Positions 58,186 through 64,000 of a stretch of 64,000 nt of DNA are shown here, piece after piece. Each line of letters starts with the position of its first letter. Position 1 is the stretch's first letter. The notes below the pieces were generated by a model. It ran no database searches, was not told the origin of the DNA, and was given only the letters and a program-made list of their open reading frames with translations. This stretch comes from Lonicera japonica (lineage: Eukaryota; Streptophyta; Magnoliopsida; Dipsacales; Caprifoliaceae): NCBI GenBank assembly GCA_021464415.1, contig JAKCWG010000578.1:124001-188000 (forward strand), given 5' to 3'. The translations under genes were made by a program, and so were the position numbers.

Positions 58186-58471
58186 GGGGTGGTGATGTTG
58201 GCACCTCTAAAATTTCTTAAAAATACTCCCACTTTTCATTCGGTCCTTCACAACCGAATAACGTATACGTTATTCGGTTGTGAAGGACGAAATATAAACT
58301 TGCAAAAATTTGGAAAAATTTGAAAATGCTTTATTCGGTTATCAAGAACCGAATATATAGACTTATATTCGGTCCTCAACAACCAAATAATAGACACTTT
58401 ACTCGGTTGCGAATGATCGAATTAAAGTGGGAGTGTTACCAAGTGTTTTTGGGGGTGCCAACATCACCACC
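58186..58471. mobile_element. MITE with internal perfect palindrome
   Basis: TTAAATTT lies on both sides (58178-58185 and 58472-58479), an 8-bp TSD. The ends GGTGGTGATGTTGGCACC (left) and GGTGCCAACATCACCACC (right) are inverted repeats. ATTCGGT/ACCGAAT words occur several times inside, and 58243-58288 is a perfect palindrome. 286 bp, no coding capacity; hAT-like or Mutator-like. Confidence 0.85.
58243..58288. repeat. 46-bp perfect palindrome
   Basis: GTCCTTCACAACCGAATAAC at the left is exactly reverse-complemented at the right (GTTATTCGGTTGTGAAGGAC), with GTATAC at the centre and no spacer. Confidence 0.95.
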
Positions 58472-58479
58472 TTAAATTT

Positions 58480-59524
58480 ATCTTTTCTTGTGCATTTTAT
58501 TTTAATCAAACTAAAATTTTAAATTATATTCGTTTAGTTTAAGTAACAGTAAAGCTGTTACTAATTCTGGTGTATTGGAAGAAAAAACTATAAATGGATG
58601 TTTCGTACCGTCGTCCTTAATTATGGGGAAGAATTGAGTATTAAACATGATGATGAGAAAGTTTATATAAAGGAACAAAGATGTTCAAAAAAAATGTTTT
58701 AATTAAGCAAATCCAATGATATTAACCCTCAAGCAATCACTTACCTATAATTACTGGCAAAATTATCAATCCTCAATATTGAAAAATAACATTTTAAATT
58801 TGTTATTATCAATGGTGGAGTCAAGAATTCTGTTAAGGAGGAACCAAAACAAAAAAAAATTGTTCAAGAATTTTCTAAACAAATATTGAATCAACCACAA
58901 TAACCAAAAAACAAATATATTAATCTCAATATTAACTTATCAAATAACAATTTAATAAGCAAATCAACCTCAATAATTAAATTTAATATCAATATTTAAC
59001 AATTTAAGAAGCAAATCAATATTAATAAATAATAACCAACAAACAAATATATTAACAATTTAAGAAGCAAATCAACATTAAAACACCTAATTCTTAATAT
59101 TCAAAATTTTAAAACAAAATGTATAAGATTAAAAAAAATCTAATCTAAAATACAGAAACAAATGAAGAATGAAGATAGAAAAAAGAGCTACTACCTTTGT
59201 TGCTACTGCCAAAATAAAATAGAGATTATATTTCAAAAAATAAGAAAATGAATGACAGTGAAGACCGAAGAAGAAAGGAGAGAAAGTGAGAAATGGCTGC
59301 TGCTTTCATTCTATCATCTAACTTATAACATATAACCTAACAACATGTTTTAGAATTATAATATTGAGAATTAACACAATTACTTTTAGAATTATAATAG
59401 AATGTAAAATCCACAAAGTTGAGCTCTACAAATTATGTTCATCACACGTGCACCACAACTGGTACAAAAATGCTCTTGTAAGGGATTTTCTTAGGACAAT
59501 AAAGATAGTTTATTTTGAGAGTTA
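58480..59524. other. No gene; short AT-rich tandem words
   Basis: At 58880-59100 AACAATTTAAGAAGCAAATC and AACAAATATATTAA recur several times in an AT-rich, irregular array. Nothing else is recognised. Confidence 0.4.
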
Positions 59525-59790
59525 AATGAATGAATTTTTTTTCATAAATTTTTTGCAGAGATGGTCTCTATATAATAAATAGACCACCTCCACTAAATTT
59601 TATTAAAAAACTCATTTTAAAAATTAGTAATTAATCATATAAAATTTCAATAGACACAAATAAACATATATATATAGCATTTTCATTGTGAACCACTTGT
59701 GGTTTATACTTTTTGATTAAATTTTGGAAAGATGATTTACTCATTATGTAAATCATCTCCATTAAATTTCATAAAAAAAAAAATCTAAGA
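59525..59790. repeat. Foldback MITE, copy 4
   Basis: GAGATGGTCTCTATATAATA at the left and the inverted TTACTCATTATGTAAATCAT at the right, near TTTCATAAA ends, match the family at 8085-8330. Confidence 0.5.
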
Positions 59791-60050
59791 AAATTACATA
59801 CCCCTTACAACAGTATTTTCGAGTATCCATATATATATATATATAAAATATAAATGTAAACGTATAGATATAGATATGCCCATGTCTGTTCGAACTTCGA
59901 AGAAACACTTCCACTAAAAACAGCCTTTATGTTGACAATCTATAGAAGTACCAACATCCAATTTGACTACGAATCTTCCTTTTCCTGGGTCTTGAAAGTT
60001 GAAACCATTCCCTTTCAAGAATATGATACAATGAAAACAAAGACAATATT

Positions 60051-60447
60051 ATTGTTTTATTGTTTTTCTTATTTTTATTTTATTAATTAGGATAAATAAT
60101 TTCTTTATTTATAATCTTTTTGAATTTTGAAATTTAAATTTAAATATTTTTTTGATATATTTTAAATATAATTAGATTATAATAAGTCAATTTCCTTATG
60201 TGAAGGATTTTTCATTTGAGAAAAGTTTAAGATTTTAAATTATAAATAATTGTTTTATTGTTTTTCTTATTTTTATTTTATTAATTAGGATAAATAATTT
60301 CTTTATTTATAATCTTTTTGAATTTTGAAATTTAAATTTAAATATTTTTTTTGATATATTTTAAATATAATTAGATTATAATAAGTCAATTTCCTTATGT
60401 GAAAGATTTTTCATTTGAGAAAAGTTTAAGATTTTAAATTATAAATA
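60051..60447. repeat. Recent tandem duplication, 198-bp unit, two copies
   Basis: 60051-60248 and 60249-60447 are almost identical; by eye they differ by one substitution (AAGGATTT/AAAGATTT) and one extra T in the second copy. The unit is AT-rich and non-coding. Confidence 0.93.
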
Positions 60448-61246
60448 ATGTTTATTTCATATCAGTGTAAAAACCAATTATGAATTAATAAAATTATGTA
60501 AAAAATTTCTTTGTTCTTGGAAAATTCGAGGAATTTTCATTTTTTTTTCATTTTTGTGAATTCAATAAAACAAATTTTTTTCTTCCTTCCTGCCCTCTCT
60601 TGTTCTACATCAAAACGTCTTATTTAAAATATTTAATTGTAAAATTAAAGTAATAATAAAATTATATAATGTAAAACTAAGACTAAAAAGCTCACGAGCA
60701 GATTTGATGGAATTATTTTAAAAACGCGTCAATCTGTTAATGATTATTTGTTTCATTCAATTTTCATTAAAATCACATAGATGTAAAAGAAGCGGGGAAG
60801 AGGGCAAATAGAAATCAGGAAGCTGACCGTCCGCCGTTTATATTCTTTTGCTCCATGCAATAACAAATTGGAAAATGATAGCAAAAATATTTAATTTTCG
60901 TGGAAAGTTAAAAAATAAATTGAGTAATGCGGTGAGAAGCTCTTCGTTACATAACAATATACCACCAAATCAAAGAAATTACAATAGTGTTACCATACAA
61001 AAGCAATTCCAAAAAAATTCAATTACTTTTCAAGGCAAACCAATCAAACACGCCATTGACAATATATTCCAATTCAGCATGGAAGGGCCATTCTGCAAAA
61101 ATCCAAAAAACAACACTACCATTGAAAGGGCCACTATTCTAATGTGAAATCACAAAACATACTTGTACAAGTGAAAGAAAGGGCCACTATTCCATCAATA
61201 TAATGGGCATATATGAATATCACTAAAACTACTTCTTCTTACACTT

Positions 61247-63752
61247 TTAAGTAGCAAGCTCCTCAACCTCTGAATTGAACACAAAACTTGGAAATGTTGT
61301 AGTTATGTCCCTGAAATTTTGTTAAATTATATTTATCACTGCAATGCACTGAATTAGATGACATTCTAATCTTTACATAAACATAAGAGCAGGCCGGAAA
61401 TGGTAGTAAACAAATTCTAATATTTAACCTATGATGACATTGAAATTACTGTATTCTTAAAAGCATGTAAAAGGTCAAACTGGACTCCTAATTTAAGACA
61501 AAGGGTGAAATTGATAATAATAAGAATAATAATTTCAATGATGATGATACCTCAGATATGGGAGTGTCATTATCTTCAACAATGACGGGTTTCGAGTCAC
61601 AAAAGCGTGCCATTCCGATTTATCGATTTTTCCATCTCCATTTACATCTGCTTCTGAAAATGTCTGCTTACAAAATTAACAACATCATCAAAAATCTAGT
61701 TCATCGATCAGCCAGAAAAACTTGTACTGCAATTTATTTATTTTTTTTTTAAAAAAAAATCAAGAATTTTGAATATTATACAATGTCAAATGTCAAAAGT
61801 AGATTCCATATCAAGTTCATGAAAAAAAAATAACATCATTCCCCCTGCATAACCAACGAAAGACTGCTCATGCTGCTGTTTGGTTCGGGGTGAAATAACT
61901 TTCCTCCTAGACAAAAGTGAAATCGCGAGAAGTGTAACCTATTCTGGGTACAAATTGTACCGTGAAAGAAGCAAGGAGGTCAACCTCTTTAAACTTTTCA
62001 AGTATACAGCAAGTTTCTGAGCGGGATGAGGATTTTCAGGAATTGAAGACAGAAATACACTTTCTATAACTCAGATGTCTCAGATTTCTCGAAAAAGTGA
62101 TTTGATTGTTGGGATTTTATAAAATTAAGCAATAAATACACAAAACATAATTATGCTACTTGTCGAATTATAATGCTAGGGTGTCCACAATATTAATTTT
62201 GTGCGTTTATGGGGATGGCCGGAGATAGTTTAGAGGATAAAGTATAAGATATTATAATAATTTAAAACAACTAACCCAAAATAAGTAAATAAATAAAATG
62301 ATTTTAATACAGCTTGAGGAGTCAATTTTTTGAGAAACTTCAATGCCAAAAATAGATTTATTTTTAACGTAATTTGGGGTGTGATAGAGGAGTTCCAACA
62401 CACTAATATTTCCTCTGAAATAAATAAAAGTGACTCACCTTATCCAGGATTATCTCTATGGTCTCATCAGCCAACTTCATTTCAGACTCGCATAAAATTG
62501 CAATTACCATTTGCTTAACCTGCAAAAAACAATCACACACTATTAAGATGCCTGCAAGTGGGAGGTCTTCCATTCCAGAAGAGATTGTAATTTCACTCTT
62601 TCCCCCACTTATCATCTCTCTGTGGGACTTGTTCCCAATTCAACACAGCGCTTTATAGATAGGCATTTTATAAAAGTTAAGGGGACATTCAATACTTATC
62701 GAAATAGGAAAAAAGAAGAGCGTGGGTTGGTACATGGCGGGGGGAATAAATAATTGCCCAAAACTATAGGGCTAAATATAATTTCCAAATCTGTAGGGCA
62801 AAATTACATCATGGAAATGGAAGTGACTGCACAAGCTACTACTTCCTTTTTCCCAAATTAAGAGTCCATGTTTGACTCAATGTGATGGACACTTCCTTTT
62901 CCCAGAACCCAGATTAAGGAATATCAATCTCAAGACTAGGCTAATTGTTATCTAATATCTATGATAGTTAGATTGTACTAGAAGGTTAACTTCACTAGAG
63001 CAAACTATTTTATATCTCGTGCAGTCGATGGCAAAAAAGGCCCAACCGGACCCTAGTTGGGCGAGTGTTTTCTAAACTGGGTTGGGTATCAGTTTCCAAA
63101 ATGTAAACCCAGCTTGGCTCAAGTTCCGGTTGATGCAAAATAAGCCCGTTTGTTCCAACCATACCCAAACTTAACTTTTTTTCTTTGAATACTATATAAG
63201 TGCAATGGGTAGTGGGGGCAGTTTTTTCTTTTTTTTAAGTAAACCCCATATCAGGTCGGGTCGGGTTTGGTCAAATCCAAACTGTTGCCATTCCTAGCAG
63301 TCATGCATTTTTCTCAAGAGATGTGTGTAAATGCTCTTCTTTTCCCATGCAGGTGGGTTTTGGGTTATAGGACATGGTATTTGAAAATTGAGATTTTGGT
63401 ACACTGAATAGTTTAGTAATAACTGTTTTTATAAAGCTGGAAGAACAAAAACTCGAGCACCAACATACCTCTTGCCGCTCAATAAATCCTGTGCCGTCCA
63501 AATCATAAAGCGTAAATGAAACTGCAATATATTATTGTGCCAGATCAATACCATAAATACAACTGTAGTGCAATAACAAAAATTAGGATGTAATAGCTCA
63601 GGCAACCGAGGCGATTGGTATAATATATGTTTTTCTGACTTACAATTAATCTTGTCTTCCTGTGGGGCATTTGGGTGAAAGACATTCAGTGTTCTAACAA
63701 AGTCACCAAAGTCAATCACGCCCTTTCTCTTTACATCAAAAAGATCAAAGAT
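61247..63752 (-). CDS. CBL1: Calcineurin B-like protein, CBL1/CBL9 type (3' exons)
   Basis: Five coding exons on the minus strand: 63644-63752, 63469-63521, 62439-62519, 61551-61663 and 61247-61310 (stop TAA at 61247-61249). All have GT-AG introns and compatible phases. They encode 139 residues. CBLs are calcium sensors that bind and activate CIPK kinases at membranes, in ion-transport and stress signalling. Visible landmarks are [20 protein letters not shown] (end of EF-hand 2), the canonical EF-hand 3 loop [30 protein letters not shown], the EF-hand 4 loop [25 protein letters not shown] and the C-terminal [15 protein letters not shown], which contains the FPSF motif phosphorylated by CIPKs. 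The short FPSF-x-VEELAT-like end and the [12 protein letters not shown] block fit CBL1/CBL9 better than CBL4 or CBL10. About 75 N-terminal residues, including any myristoylation signal, lie beyond the right edge. Nothing looks broken. The symbol is by similarity; CBL9 is equally possible. Confidence 0.95.
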
Positions 63753-64000
63753 CTGCAAGTATATTTAACCCAATTTCACAACACAAGGAAATGGTTAATA
63801 TAGTGACACGTCTTCTGGAGAAAACGTAGAATACGGATACGTTATACATATTTACATTCATAAGCATTATAAAAAACATTTAAATATCATTATATCAAGC
63901 AAATTAGTAATTAAACTTCAAAAATACTATCAAACATCGACCCACTTATCTATTATAATGAATTATAGCCATACCGTTGTTTTAATATAATGTGTAGGTT
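63753..64000 (-). other. Intron of the CBL gene running off the window
   Basis: AT-rich, with the acceptor CTTGCAG just before the exon at 63752. No further CBL exon is recognisable before the window edge. Confidence 0.7.

Noticed and set aside
60848..61147. 99-codon open frame on the plus strand
   Set aside because: It lies opposite the 3' flank of the CBL gene, has no recognisable domain and an AT-driven composition (Asn, Lys, Ile).

Overview
This window looks like plant nuclear DNA, most likely from a eudicot; I cannot name the species. It is very AT-rich and gene-poor, with GT-AG introns in a calcineurin B-like (CBL) gene, tRNA-derived SINEs, Ty1/copia retrotransposons with methionine-type primer sites, and CACTA, hAT-like and Mutator-like DNA elements. 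I found one secure gene and one plausible small gene. Most of the rest is transposable elements, many bounded by exact target-site duplications (TSDs) that can be read directly.

Layout. 1-5.5 kb: a compound minisatellite, MITE-like repeats and a SINE-like tRNA-derived repeat. 5.53-7.88 kb: a complete non-autonomous CACTA element (TSD CAT) with a broken transposase-like gene and a 150-bp near-perfect palindrome. 9.7-12.2 kb: a long-TIR, Mutator-like element carrying a broken fragment that resembles a plastid-targeted protein; a 1,166-bp TRIM-like LTR element (TSD TGAAG) is inserted into that fragment. 14.3-15.7 kb: a repeat whose core is a minisatellite of palindromic units. 17.8-18.0 kb: a copia LTR remnant. 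19-29 kb: hAT-like and other TIR elements (one with exact TSD TCTTCCAC), SINEs and simple repeats.

29.5-30.0 kb: an intronless ORF for a 156-residue membrane protein of unknown function. 30.7 kb: a SINE. 33.26-56.05 kb: a retrotransposon nest. An old copia element on the minus strand appears to have been split by a 9.7-kb SIRE/Maximus-like copia element (TSD ATATG, third ORF after the polymerase), by a 2.57-kb solo LTR, by a 1.45-kb solo LTR (TSD AAAGT), by an 800-bp hAT-like element (TSD CTTAGTAC) and by two further LTR-like insertions. Removing the insertions leaves roughly 5.7 kb, a normal copia size, with zinc knuckle, protease, integrase, RT and RNase H remnants in the expected order. 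56.5-60.5 kb: MITEs, one with a 46-bp perfect palindrome, a SINE-like relic and a recent 198-bp tandem duplication.

61.2-64 kb, minus strand: the last five coding exons of a CBL1/CBL9-type calcium sensor, with intact splice sites, EF-hands and the FPSF motif. Its 5' exons lie beyond the right edge. The mobile elements form layered insertions, and many relative ages can be read from the nesting order. No function is claimed for regions described as unrecognised.
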